A DNA stretch of 64,000 bases, from assembly GCA_032821775.1 (NCBI GenBank), contig JAVLRN010000009.1, positions 1,054,001-1,118,000 on the forward strand. Reading direction: 5' to 3'. Of the stretch, positions 47,919 through 60,304 are shown in pieces (position 1 is the stretch's first letter; each line of letters starts with the position of its first letter). The translations under genes were made by a program, and so were the position numbers. Source of the stretch: Sanguinoderma infundibulare. Its lineage: Eukaryota; Basidiomycota; Agaricomycetes; Polyporales; Polyporaceae. The notes below the pieces were generated by a model, which made no database searches, was not told where the DNA came from, and saw only the letters and a list, made by a program, of their open reading frames with translations.

Positions 47919-50900
47919 ATGTCGTCCCGTGGGGTCTGCAGATTCTACGGCAGGCCTGGAGGATGTACCCGTCCTGACTGCCATTTCCTGCACGTCGATG
48001 GAGCCGATGGCGAACACAAAGGTTCTACCAGCTCCGGGTCCCGCGGTCAATCCTCTCGTGGACGAGGAGGGGTCGCTCGATCCGCCGGACCTCGAGCACC
48101 CAACGGCATTTGCGATTTTTACTACAACAAGGGTTTCTGCTCGCGGGGCTCAGACTGTCGTTTTCGGCATGAGAGCCCAGGTCAAGGTCTCCCCCAAACC
48201 TCCAATTCCCCACCCACCCACATCACCTCTTTCTTGACCCCCGAGGCTCTCGCCCGGATCCAAGGCCCTGGCACCGATGGCTTCTTCGCCGCCTCTGTTG
48301 CTGAGATGAAGCCATCGGAGGTCAATTACCACCTCAGCCGTTTTCTCGACGAGAACTACCGGTTCAGATTTGCGGCGGATGTGTACGGGTTTGTTGCTTT
48401 GATGAACAATGCTAGTTCCGGAAATGATTCTTGGGTGAGTTCTTTCTGCCTCTCTTCATTACAACCAAGCTCATCGTTGGTACAGTCTCCTGAGGATGGG
48501 CAAGTAAGCACAGTCAACTTCTATGCTATCATGCCCCATGTTGACTGTGAACATAGCTATTTCTATCCCGAGTCGGAACGGTACGCATTCATCCGCTGTG
48601 CTCTCCCTGCCGCTCTAAAACTTGTGTTTCGTTCTTGATAGGGCAATGGGTTGCTCAGGATCGGGGATATCCTTGGATGGACTCAGGCTGTAGCAATCCG
48701 GCCAAGAGACCGGACGTCCCTCTCGTTCGGCCGTGGATATATCGCTCTGTTGCGAGTAAGTTTTATATCTATGTTGGCAACAATCTTTCATTCCCCCCAT
48801 TCTTCCGGGTAGTATCTGTCTTCGGAGTATGTAGTGAAGAGTATCACTAGCAAGATCGTAAAGTGAGCACTTCGAATATCCATAATACGAGATATTGGCG
48901 TTCAAGTGTTTCTGCAGCGCGCTCTACTCCCTTATACTGGAGCATTTTGATAGGTTCTCCGAGATCGTACAGTCGTGCATGGACGAAACCTTCAACACGC
49001 ACAAGTCCTTCAGGGAGCCTGGCCAAGGCGAGCTGATGGGGAGCTCAATCCTCTCATGTATCGCCCAAGTTCTTTTCGAGTGCGTACTCCTCCGTATACT
49101 CTGAGAAAGCATCTCACATTGAACGCTGTCCGCAACCAGATACATCACTCGTTTCAAAAACGCTGTGGCGACCCACGCATCCTTGCGCGAGCTGGTGACA
49201 AGTCTTCGCGGTTGGACTGAAGCGTGGATCGAGAACACCTCGGTCAGCCCTAGCACCTTTGAGGACCCAATCATGAATGCTTCTCAACAAGCTCGTCACT
49301 TTGTCATAGAGCGCCTCCGCTCTTTGGTCGACCGTCTCGTAGCTATCGTCGACAGGAAGCATCGGGACAATGAGCGCAGCAAGCAGCCACCTCGCAACCC
49401 AATCGTTTCAATGGGTACTTCTAACGAGGGGATCTTGGCTGCATTGCATAACGCCTACGAAGGCCCAGGCGTCCTCCGTCCGGATGGTGCCCGCCACGAC
49501 AACGACTTCGTCGACATCTCTGACATACAGGTTGCCCCAACTCACGATGAGCTCACCTCGCCCTTGCAACCATTCCTGCCTGCCAACTTGTATGGCGCCC
49601 CGCACCCTCTCCCGTCCGAGTCTATGGAGCAATTGTTGGATATCCAGTTCAGGTTGTTGCGCGAGGAACTCACGTGAGTTGTTGATCAGTCAATGGTCAT
49701 CTTCCTGCTAATCATCCGCACACAGCGCTTCCTTGCGAACCTCAGCGCGATCTATCCTCTCCGATCTTAAAGAGAAGAGTGGACGGACGCAGCTTGACGA
49801 GGTTCTGAAGAAGCGCGGCGGTAAATACCGTGGGCACGCCATCGGCCAAGACACGGTGCTCTTCAACGTGTACACCAACGCTGAGTTCCTCACCATCACC
49901 CCCACTCATCGCGGGTTGAACGTGAGCATCTCCATCGACGCCCCTCCCGGTCGCGCGCGCTCCTCGCAAGCCAAGGCTCGTGGGCACTTCTGGGAGAGCA
50001 TGAGCAGCAAGCGGCTCATGCAAGGCGGTCTGGTCGCTCTCGTTTGGCAGCGTGCGGGGACGACTGAGGTCCATCTTGGCACCGTCGCCAGCTCGCTCAA
50101 GGATCTGACAGAAAGTGCGAGGCAGAAAGACGATCGCGTCAACATCCGGTTGTCTTTCTTTTCCCCTGAAATCGAGTTGCGTATCCTCCAGGAGCTCCGG
50201 CTCCCCACCAATGAACGGCGCTCGACAAAGTTGCTTATCGAGGCGACGGTCATGTTCGAGTCTGTTCGTCCGTTCCTTGAGGCGCTGCGCGTGGAGCCTG
50301 AGAGCGTCCCATTCAGTCGCTATCTCGTCCATCGCCCTCCAGCTTTCTTCGAAACCATCCAGATCTCCCCACCCGCGTATGCTACGCTGCCAAACTATTC
50401 CTTCCAGCTCGCTTCACTCTTCCCGGTTGATTCCGGGGTGGATGATCTCAAGCTTGTCGTTACCGACCCAGCCTCTATCGAAAGTGCGCGCGAGGTCCTA
50501 AAACGCAGTAGCAGGCTTGACCCCAGCCAGGCCGATGCGATGGTCGATGCCCTGACGAGGGAGACTAGCTTGATCCAAGGGTGAGTGCACCTGCAATATT
50601 CGTTACTAATTCTGTCTCACGATTTCCACCTTGTCAGTCCCCCGGGGACAGGAAAGGTGGGCTATTCGTTGAATACCAGTGAATGACCTGCTGATGGTGC
50701 ATGCACAGAGTTACACTGGCGTCGAGCTCCTTCGAGTCCTCATTAAGAACCATGCCGGTCCGGTCCTCATGATCGCCTTCACGAACCACGCTCTTGACCA
50801 TATGCTCCGGTCGGTCCTGGACGCGGAGATCACAAAGAACATCGTTCGGCTCGGGTCTCGTTCCGCGGACGAGCGCATCGCCGAGTTCTCGCTCGAGAAC

Positions 50901-53900
50901 CAAGAGAACGTCGCAGGCCGAACGCGTCTCTCGGCCGCCTTCGCCAGCCACCGCCGCGCTCTTCGCGACGTCGAGGAGGAAATCACGGAGTTCATGAAGG
51001 GTTTCTTCAAGACGGAGGTCAACAGGAGCGATCTCATCCGGTACCTCTCCATTCAATCCCCCGTGTTGCTTGACTCTATCGAGAACCCCCCTGGCTGGGC
51101 CGCGGAGCTGCGGAGCTTCAGTGCGGATGAAGAAGGCGAATGGAGCATCGCTGGCAGGAACGGCAAAGATGCTGGGGAAGTCGACGACTCGCTCTATGGA
51201 TTCTGGCTGCGCGGAGCGGATGTCAAGTTCCTGAATGACACGCATTTCGCCATGCGTTACCGACAGGAGCCGCTACATCAGACGGCCGCTGCTCAGCAAC
51301 GCCCTGCGAACCGATATGAGCTGCTCGAGTCAGAGACCATCGACGAGCCTCAGGTTTCATCTGTTCATGAAGCCCCTCGGGATGATGCTGTCGCCGAGCA
51401 TATCGAAGAGAATTCAGCCGCTGAAAGCGACGAGGATAGCGACTTCGTCGTCCTTGATGCTTCCCCTGAGGAAGAATGGTTGAACGACGCCCTGCCGGAC
51501 CTTGAAGAGCTGACGCGTATCGAGGAGGAAGAGCCACCATCTCCACATCCAGCTCCTGCGCTATCTCATCCACCGTCGTTGTCGTCTGCTGCTAGTCCTC
51601 TACTCGATGCCAGCCCTAACACCTCTATCGACACCCAACCCGGAAAGATCCGACCAGACGACTTTACCAACATCCGCCACTTCTTTGCTGCGTTCGGATG
51701 CCCCGACATTCCGCCCGTGCCCTCCACTTCCCGACCACTTCATGAACTCCTTGATGCTGACGACGCATGGTTTATGTCGATGGCCGAACGTCAGCAACTT
51801 CATAAGGTGTGGTCTGACGAGGTGCGGGTAGCCACGCAGGACACGCAAACGCAAGAGTTCCGGAGGCTCCGGGAGAAGCATGAGCGTGCCGCGCAGGATT
51901 TCTTGGAAGGTCAAGCTGAGGTCAGTGTTAGGTGTTGCTGATCTTGGGTCGCGCATCTTATTTCGTTCATCGGTATCAGATTCGCAAGCAACTGCTGAGG
52001 AACGTCGATATCATCGGATGCACGACGACCGGTCAGTGGAGACAATTTGGTATATACTGCATCCCCCTTGCTGACAAGTGTACGCAATGTAGGAGCCGCA
52101 AAGCTGACCGCGCTCCTCAAGGTAAGGTCTTCGATTGGCCGCCAACCGCTGGCACCGTGTCGTAGCCTAACACTGACCTCTATGTACTTCGTCTCCGCAG
52201 GGTATCGGTCCCAAGATTCTCTTGGTCGAAGAGGCAGGCCAGGTCCTTGAAGCACACGTCCTAGGAAGCTTGGTGCCAAGCGTGCAGCACATGATTCTCA
52301 TCGGCGATCCTCTCCAGCTCCGACCGACCCTCAATAACTACTGTGAGTTGGAACGAGTCGAATCCAACATGGACATAACTCATTTTTCGTTGTGAAGCCC
52401 TCTCGATGGATCATCAGCACGGGAAGCTGGTATACAAGTTTGATATGTCCCTTATGGAGCGCTTGTCGTCTGCAGGGCTGCCAATGTCGCAGATCAACGT
52501 GCAGCGACGCATGCGTCCTGAGATTGCAGACCTCGTCAGGTATGCCGAAGCGCTGCCACTCGGCGATACAAGACTCATGTAACGATGCTGTTGCCAGGAT
52601 GACTTTGTATCCAAGGCTAGAGGACCACGAGCTGGTGAAGGGCTACCCTCACGTCCAGGGCATGGCAAAGGATGTCTTCTTCTTCACACATGATCACAAG
52701 GAGAATGGCGGAGAAGACGACTTCGTCAGCAAATTCAACCAGTTCGAGGTTTGTACGCCATCGAGAGTCACAGATCGCATCCGTTAACCTAGTTTCGTAG
52801 GTCGACATAATCAAGGACCTCGTCCTCTACCTTCTCCGGTGAGCAATCACTTTTAATAGACTTCGACCCCACAGAGTTCACTCGATTCCAGACAAGGACC
52901 ATACTCCGCTGAAGGCGACATCGTCGTTCTTTGCGCGTACCTTGGGCAGCTGTCGCGATTGCGGGACACTCTGTCGAACGAGGTTGCCGTTGTCCTCGAC
53001 GAGAGAGACCAAGCAGAGCTAGATGACCGCAATGCGGAAGCAGAAGACGTTACCCAATCCACCGGTACTTTTGAGCGCGTGAAGGTGTCTCGCAGGGTAC
53101 GACCGTCAAGAACTGTATGTTGTATGAGTGACGGCTCACCTGTGCCCCCCAGGTTCTTCTGCGCACCATCGACAATTTCCAGGGCGAAGAGGCTGAGGTG
53201 ACTCCAGGAATCTCAGTGCTATCCCACAGAATCTAACCATGTCGCAGATTGTGATAATATCCCTGGTGCGAAACTCGGGTGGATCAGAAGACGACGAGGT
53301 TTATGGGCATCATTCCAAAGGGCGTGCTAACATCGGCTTCCTGAGGGTGAGTCTTACTCGATGCTGGATATTGCCGTAGTAATGACTGATAGCTGTTGGC
53401 TCGTCTTAGTCGGAGAATAGAACGAACGGTAGGAATTTGTTCTTCCCCAAGAGACCATTGAAATTCTGATTATCGGCGCATTAGTTGCTCTCTCTCGTGC
53501 TCGCCAGGGGTTGTATATCATGGGCAATGCTGCAAATCTATCTGCGAAAAGCAAGATGTGGCGCGAGGTCATCGGAGAGTTGGGGAAACGGGACTGCCTG
53601 GGCACTGCATTCCCAGTTGCTTGTCAGCGTCACCCGCACACCGTAGAGTCGATCTCCAAGCCGGGTCAATTGCCGCGCATTGCCCCCGATGGTGAGCCAC
53701 CCATTACTGAAATCGGGTTAACCTGAACCTGTTCTCTTTAGGTGGCTGCCTGCTCCAATGTGACACGCGTCTCAAGTGCGGCCATCTCTGTCCTTACAAG
53801 GCAAACTCTATTCGTGATCAGCTTTGACTCGGTGTTCTGACATCCTTTCCAGTGCCACTCGGACGACCCAAGACACGTCTCCGTGTCGTGCGTGCAGCGC

Positions 53901-56560
53901 TGTACTCGCCTATGTCCGCGTCAACACCCTTGCACCAAGCAATGCGCCGAACCATGCGGGCAATGTCGCGCGGAGATCGCGAATGTCCAACTACCTTGCG
54001 GCCACATTATCCCTCGTGTGTTCTGGTTGGTCAAGTGCATGTCCTAAATTAACCCCAGTTGTCCTAACAATGTATCTTTTCCCCTCCAGCTTCGAGTACG
54101 ACAACCTCGAGAATGTGTTCTGTCCCCAACGAGTCGCAAAGAAGCTTCCTGGATGCGAGCATGAAGCGACGATGCGGTGCTCGGACGACCCCTGGCGGTA
54201 TCCATGCCGAGCGACATGCAGCGGGGTCATGTCTTGTTGTGGTCGTTCTTGCAAGGCGCGATGCCACGAATGTCAGTTCCTCAACGCCGCTCCTCAGCCT
54301 CCAGACGACAAGGACGACGACGTCGTGGAGGAGCAGCGTCCGGTTCAACGAGTGGTGCACGTTGGCCATCTCTGCGAGAAGCCCTTGTTCTGCGGTCACT
54401 TATGCGGGAAGCAATGCTCTGCAGATCACGAATGCACCACCGAGTGCAAGGAAGCCTGCCGACAGGTCTGCTCCCATGCCCGTTGCAGAAACTACTGCTC
54501 TGTGCCTTGTGCGCCATGTCAGGAGCCTTGTACCTGGTATGTATTGTCCGAAGTACGAATGAGTTTTGTTCTCACATTATTTTGCAGGCGCTGTGCCCAT
54601 TATTCGTGTCCTCTTCCTTGCGGTGCTGTGAGTAGCATTGTCCCATCTAGTTCTCCAGCATTGCTGACTGCGTACCCTAGATATGCGCGCGACTCCCATG
54701 TGATAGGCGTTGCGAGCAGCTTCTTGACTGCGGTCATCGTTGCCCGTCTGGTAAGTTCAGTGTACGAGATACATCCGGATATCGCCTCTAACCAAATGTT
54801 TAGTTTGTGGGGAGGACTGCTCGATCCAAGTCTGCCCAATCTGCGCTAACGAAGAGGTCAAGTCCAGCATCGTCGACCTTGTCATGCAACGCACTCTAGT
54901 GGATCTCGACTACGAAAGCGACTGCTTGGACGAGCTGATCATCACTATCCCGAGCTGCCGGCACGTCTTCACTGTGGAGACTCTCGACGGTCATTGCGAC
55001 CTGAACGAGTATTACCGGCGTGAAGGTCTTGATGGCAAATGGCTTGGTCTTGAGGCCCCTCCACTGGGCTTTAAGCAACCTCCTGCATGCCCGACATGCC
55101 GCGGCGCGATCACTGCTCCTCGCTATGGACGCGCGTTCAAGCGGGCCGACCTGGACATCCTGGAAAACAACGTGGCGTTCCACATGTCCAAGTCGCTCAA
55201 GGTTGTACAAAGCAAGTTAAACACCGTATCGAAGGCGACACTGGAGACCGCTGTGAAGGAACTCGCCGCCAATAACAAAGCTGCCCCTTTGAAGATCTCC
55301 ACAAAGGAGCTGAAAATGTTGCAGCGCGATCAGGGGGCCCTACTGAAGAGCGCGCGTTCGATCCCCTTCACTCTCCAACACATTGACCCGCTCAACGCAC
55401 AACTCCACGGGCTCCCCGCGGACGAATCGAGAGCTTGGAAGAAGGTCGTCCTGGGGTTGTTCACTGCGTACAAAGACACCGCCCACGCATCTCAGACCCG
55501 ATCCGCCCACTCGCACGCTTGGGAAGCGTCCTTCGCATACCTGTACCAGAAGGAGATGGACGACATCGTCGCAAACCCGGTCAACGCTCCTCGGAACCCG
55601 CAGGAGTACGCGATGCGAGCCGCCAGGATGAAGGTCGGTCAACCACCGCCTCGAGCAGATAAGCGCTTCCTCGTCGAGGCGTTCTGGACGACCATCAACA
55701 TCCGCCTGACCATCGCAGCGCTCGCGGCCGCCTGGGTCGACGAGGTGAGCAAGCTCGCGAAGTACCCGCATGGGAACCGGCGTATTTGGGCGACTTATGT
55801 CTCCTTCATCCTCCGCTCCTGCGCGGCGGACTCCGAGCTCACCCTCCAGATTACCCGGGAGTCGGAGAGCTTTCGTCAGGAGGCGAGCACGGTGCTCATC
55901 CTCATGCGCGTTGAGCTGGAGCAGTTCCGATTCAACATGGGCATGACGAAGCAGAACATGCCGAAGATGACGGTGGCCGCCCGCGGGAAGCTCGCAGACA
56001 GTGCACAGGAGAAGCGGGAGAGCAATGTCGAGCGGATCACGTCTGTGCGAGCACAAGCAGCGCGTCGACGGGGAGCTTCGGACTGGCTACATAGTGACTT
56101 CGTCGACCCTGCGCAAACTATCTTGGATGACTGGAAGGCGTTAGAGCGATCGCTTCGCCAGGACACCTTCTATGAGCCCGTCTCGCTCGAGGAAGTGACA
56201 CAGATCGTGAAGGGGTTGGGCTTTTGTACGTTCCAGCGTCCCCTCAGGCTCATGCACGTATCTGACCGTTTGTCGCCTTACTTGCCATAGCGCATACCGG
56301 TCATTTCTACAAATGTCCCAACGGTCATGTCTTCGTCATCACAGAGGTAAGTCATCGTGCAGCTATCGTGCTGTATTCCGGACCTCATTCAGTTCTTGCA
56401 GTGCGGGGGAGCAATGGAGACATCGTTCTGCAGGGACTGTGGCGAACCGATCGGCGGCAGCAATCATTCTCTGCTTTCTTCGAACAGTCGTGTCATGGAG
56501 CTGGAAGAGATCGCACGGGCGCAAGGGTCCCGGCAGAGCCCATGGACGTGGGGAGTATGA
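47919..56560 (+). CDS. znfx1: ZNFX1-like NF-X1 zinc-finger SF1 helicase
   Basis: Giant RNA helicase-type protein, about 2,500 residues in many exons. ATG 47,919 begins with two CCCH fingers (CRFYGRPGGCTRPDCHFLH and CDFYYNKGFCSRGSDCRFRH). A family-specific N-terminal region leads to an SF1 helicase: Walker A GPPGTGKS split by introns near 50,637-50,707, FTNHALDHML (Ia), LVEEAGQ (II), LIGDPLQLRPT (III), QRRMRPEIADLVR, TIDNFQGEEAEIVIISLVRN (V) and LSRAR (VI). An acidic insert lies between Ia and II. Then come several NF-X1 Cys/His fingers (LKCGHLCPYKCH, PCRATCSGVMSC, FCGHLCGKQC, CAHYSCPLPCGA, LDCGHRCPSVC), an extended alpha region, and a C-terminal RZ finger (GHFYKCPNGHVFVITECGG, FCRDCGEPIGG). 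Relatives act in small-RNA heritability (C. elegans), heterochromatic RNAi (S. pombe Hrr1) and antiviral sensing (mammals); a similar role here is inference. Confidence 0.92.
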
Positions 56561-56951
56561 AGGTGAATGCTGTCAGTCTGCTGTGCCAGACATTGCTTGT
56601 AGGACTAGAGAATACATATCATAGATGCCATACTCCGGCATTCTTTCGCCTGGTATTCAGTGGCCTGCTATATATGCTGTGTTTGCTAAAAATCTCATGA
56701 ACGCTTGTATACAGACGTCATCATCTCCTTTGGTAGGTTCGATGTGCACAGACCTCATAGCACAGAAAGCCAGGTTGAACTCATGTAGTTGGCACTTCTT
56801 TCCGCCATGAGTTGCGATGGCTGACGGGTTGGACAAATGACGTCAGAAACGAATCCGCCAATGTGGAGCACATTAAACCTGTATTCAACCTCTGCCTTTC
56901 GCGTTCCCTTTTACCAATACATAGGCGAAACGAACGCTGTTGCGTCTCGAG
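56561..56951. other. Gap between the ZNFX1-like and AEC genes
   Basis: 391 bp, same-strand neighbours. 3' UTR of the first and promoter of the second; nothing else seen. Confidence 0.5.
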
Positions 56952-58551
56952 ATGTTGCAAACCATCATGGCAACTGTCGTCGCCAACAAGTCCCTGGACG
57001 CGACCCTCCTCCCCACCTTCTTCGGCGCGCTCCAGGGCACCATCTCCGTCCTCCTCATCCTCCTCGCCGGCTTCCTCATGGCGCGCCGCAAGTACCTAGA
57101 CCACGACACGGTCCGGCAGCTCACCCGGCTCTGCACCTCCCTCTTCCTCCCCTGGCTGATCGTCGAGGAGATGGGCCCGCACCTGACGCTCCCGCAGCTC
57201 GCGCTCGACTGGATCGTGCCCGTCTGGGGGCTCGCCTCGACGCTCCTCGTGCACGCCGTCGGCTACGCCGGCCGCCGCGCGCTCGGGGGCCTCCCGTACT
57301 GGACCGTCGCGGCGTGCGGGCGCCCGAACTCGAACGCACTCCCGCTCCTGCTCGTGCAGTCGCGCGAGCACACTGGCGTGCTCGACGAGCTCGCGCGCGA
57401 GGGCGAGGGCGAGGGCGGAGGGCAGACGCTGAGCCGCGCGCGCGGCATGATCCTGCTCAACGCGGTCGTGCAGCAGAGCTTCACGTTCGTGCTCGCGCCT
57501 GGCATCATCGCACGCGTCAAGTCGCGCAACGACGACCCGGAGCGCCAGACAGAGGACAGGGCAAGGGATATGGGGACGGCGCGCGCGCCTCTAGAGATGC
57601 GCGATTCGGAACGCGAGGGGCTGCTGGAGGACGAGCACCTAGAGGCGGTGGGGGTGTCGTACCAGCATGCCCTGGACGCGATCGTGGACGATGAACCTGG
57701 CTACCATTGCCCCCGGGCGCTGCAGCGGTCGCTCAGGGCCTTCTCCTCCTACGTCAGCCCGCCGCTCTTCGGCGCGATCTTCGCGCTCGTCATCGGGGCA
57801 AGCACCGAGCCTGCATCGCAGCCCCCCAAGTTCTCGAACTCCCGGATCGTCATCATCGCCGCAGATCACGCCGCGCCTACACCACGCGCTCCTGGACGCG
57901 GACGGGGCGCTGTAAGGGAGCGTCACGCAGACGGCCGTCAACCTCGGCGAGCTCTTCGTCGGCCTCCAGACGTTCACCGTCGGCGTCGAGCTCGCGCTCG
58001 TCAAGGCGACGCACCCCGGCGCGCGGGCGATCGCGTGGGTGCTCTTCGTGCGCTTCGTCTTCGTCCCCGCGGTGGCGCTGCTCTTCGTGTGGGCCACGGC
58101 CGGGCGAGGGCTGTACGTCGACGATCGCCTGGTGTGGTAAGCGCTCCTGTCGCGTATCTCGCTTATTTGTGGGGTGCTGGTTGAGGACATTAACGTTATG
58201 GAGCTGAGAACGCTAACGTTAACTTTGTGGACACTCACGGTGGTCCGTCCCCGGTGCAGGTTCCTCCTCGTCTTGATCCCAGCTGGGCCGTCTGCGATGT
58301 TGCTCGTTAGCGTCGCGGAACTCGTGAACGTCGACCAGGGAGATATCGCTGGGTATCTCACCGTCGCTGTGCGTGTTCTCGTTCTCGTTCTCCCGCTTCC
58401 GTCTTTCGTCTTGTCCCCGAAGGTGATCATCACTGATTGAACGGGCTTGGAATCGGCTTCAGAGAACCTGCTATCGCCGCTCATGGCGTTGGTGTGTTCC
58501 GCCGGCCTGTCCGTGATGCACACGGCCGCACAACGGGTTCCCGGCGTGTAA
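56952..58551 (+). CDS. Auxin efflux carrier (AEC/PIN-like) family transporter, interrupted by an in-frame stop
   Basis: Membrane transporter of the AEC family. ATG 56,952 (MLQTIMATVVANKS), then helices LQGTISVLLILLAGFLMARRKYLD, LCTSLFLPWLIVEEMG, a conserved SNALPLLL, a charged central loop, and the C-terminal half LGELFVGLQTFTVGVELALV, FVFVPAVALLFVWATAGRGLYVDDRLVW, FLLVLIPAGPSAMLLVSVAELVNVDQGDIAGYLTV, NLLSPLMALVCSAGLSV, ending at TAA 58,549-58,551. An intron at 57,798-57,864 probably uses a GC donor. In the exon after it the frame hits TAA at 57,913-57,915 (DADGAL*GSVTQT), where relatives, as I recall, have a Tyr codon. The frame is otherwise intact on both sides, so this is a recent nonsense change, an error, or a splice solution I cannot find. 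Substrate unknown. Confidence 0.8.
57798..57864 (+). other. Candidate GC-AG intron in the AEC gene
   Basis: Exon ends GTCATCGGG, intron begins GCAAGC and ends GCCGCAG, next exon ATCACGCCG. The joined reading FALVIGITPRLHHALLD follows the family pattern. Confidence 0.6.
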
Positions 58552-60304
58552 GATTTGCAGACGGGGACGGCTCGCTCCGTTTTTTTTGGTGTGTTCTTGG
58601 CCGGTTCGATCTTGATCACCACGGGTTCTCGTATCAGGAAAACGGTGGCTCGGAAGGAAGATGCTGAGGTATATCGCAAGTCACTTACATTAGACCTGGT
58701 ACCTACATTATACACATGCCATATTCTTGTACGATTAAGCCCCCAGAATTCTGCGATATGCGATAGCTTGCAAAGGACACGCTGAGCCACGGCCGTAAAT
58801 AGTCATCACATGTTTCGAAGACATAACCAGTGTGGACACGCCTCGGCCGGCTTCCCATGAAAGCCACAGGGCTAGGCACGACGGAATCGGATATGTTGGT
58901 AGAGTTGCACGCTCTGACGATCCGTGCGTCATTTCGCGATCCGGAGGAAGGGGTGATAAAGTTATGCCGAAGAATGGACGGAGGGCCGTCGCGTTTTTCG
59001 AGGTGATTCCGAGGGAGAGGAAGAGTGAATGGCTGAGGCTAGAAGGACGAAATAGAGGCAAGCGAGCACGCGCGGACCGTCTGGCGGCGATCATGACGAG
59101 CGGGAGAAGGACGAGAACGCTGAAGAAGCGGGAAGTGTTGGGGGAACATTGACTTTGTTCTAGACCGAGCGGGAGCGCGGAGTGGATAGGATGCGAGGAC
59201 GAAGGATGTGTTGTAGTTTGAAAACGGGACGGACAGATTGTGGACTTGGAATCCGGCAATGGACGCACGTCCGTCGTTGGGCCAGGGACGGTCAGCCAGG
59301 GGAGAGGAGCATGAGAGCGCATGGCGTGCGAGCGTAAGAGCGAAAGCGGGGCTTGGTAGTGGCTAAACCTTGGGAATTACCGGCTGGGGGTCATGTTCGG
59401 AGGTCACGGTGGCCCGGAGGACCCTGACCGGGTTATACCGTGTTCGTTCTTAGAAGGCGAGGTGTTGAAGATGGGCGGCTTTTGGATACTTATATGTGGG
59501 ATGCTGGGAAGAAGGGACAGGGCGAAGATGAAGAGCTGGAGGCGCGGGCGGTGGCAAGTGAAGTGACAGAGATGAGGGCTGGAAGCGCAAGGAGGAGGGC
59601 AGCTGGTGGGCTAGCTAGAACCGGAGATATTTATTTGTGGCAAAGAGGGCTGAGGCCGAGGATGGAGTGGCCGTCAGCTGGCCTGGTTGAATGGACGACT
59701 GTGGGAGCGCAGTGCCGTCATGAGCCCGTCGAGAGCATCCTCCATCGAGTCGATTTGATGAGAACAGAAGACGGTGGACTTTCGGGAAGGGTGTTGCCGG
59801 CACGGGTCGAGTTCTGGGGAAGAGCGGGCGGAAGATCAGCGACTGGGGCCCGAGCGAGGATATCCAAGGGCGATCGAGGGCCTTAGCTGGGAACTGCTGG
59901 GAGCTGCTTGGAGCTGTGGGGAACGGCCTGCTGGCTCGGCCATGGAACGCAACCTAAACGCCACCAGACGAAGGATGGGTGGCCAATGGCCATCGCCAGC
60001 TCGAGGCTGCGGCGAGACGGCGACTCGGACAAGGAGGCAGGCCGCCTGCCGCAGTCCGCGGGCTCTGTCCACCGCCGTCGCCGTCCCAGCCCCGGCATTC
60101 CGGATCCACGCCGCCAGCGAATCGCCGTGCAGCGCTTCGGTCACCTGGCGAGGAGGAATATGGTTCGCGGTGGATTTTGATAAGATGGGGGTTAGATTGG
60201 CGGATAAGGGGTTGTTTGTGGGGGTCACGGCCAGGGACGACGCTGCGTAAAGGGAGGCCCCGGCGTCCCGCCTTGCGTTGCGCCCTCTCCTCTCATCGTC
60301 CCCC
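58552..60304. other. Intergenic region upstream of the second Zn2Cys6 gene
   Basis: 1.75 kb. Frames up to 195 codons occur on the minus strand (58,735-59,322) and 169 codons near 60,345, but their sequence is low-complexity and lacks any domain. Likely the promoter of the regulator at 60,305. Confidence 0.5.

Noticed and set aside
58735..59322. 195-codon minus-strand frame with one hydrophobic stretch
   Set aside because: Ser/Pro/Leu-rich low-complexity, no signal peptide or domain, lies in the promoter side of the Zn2Cys6 gene.
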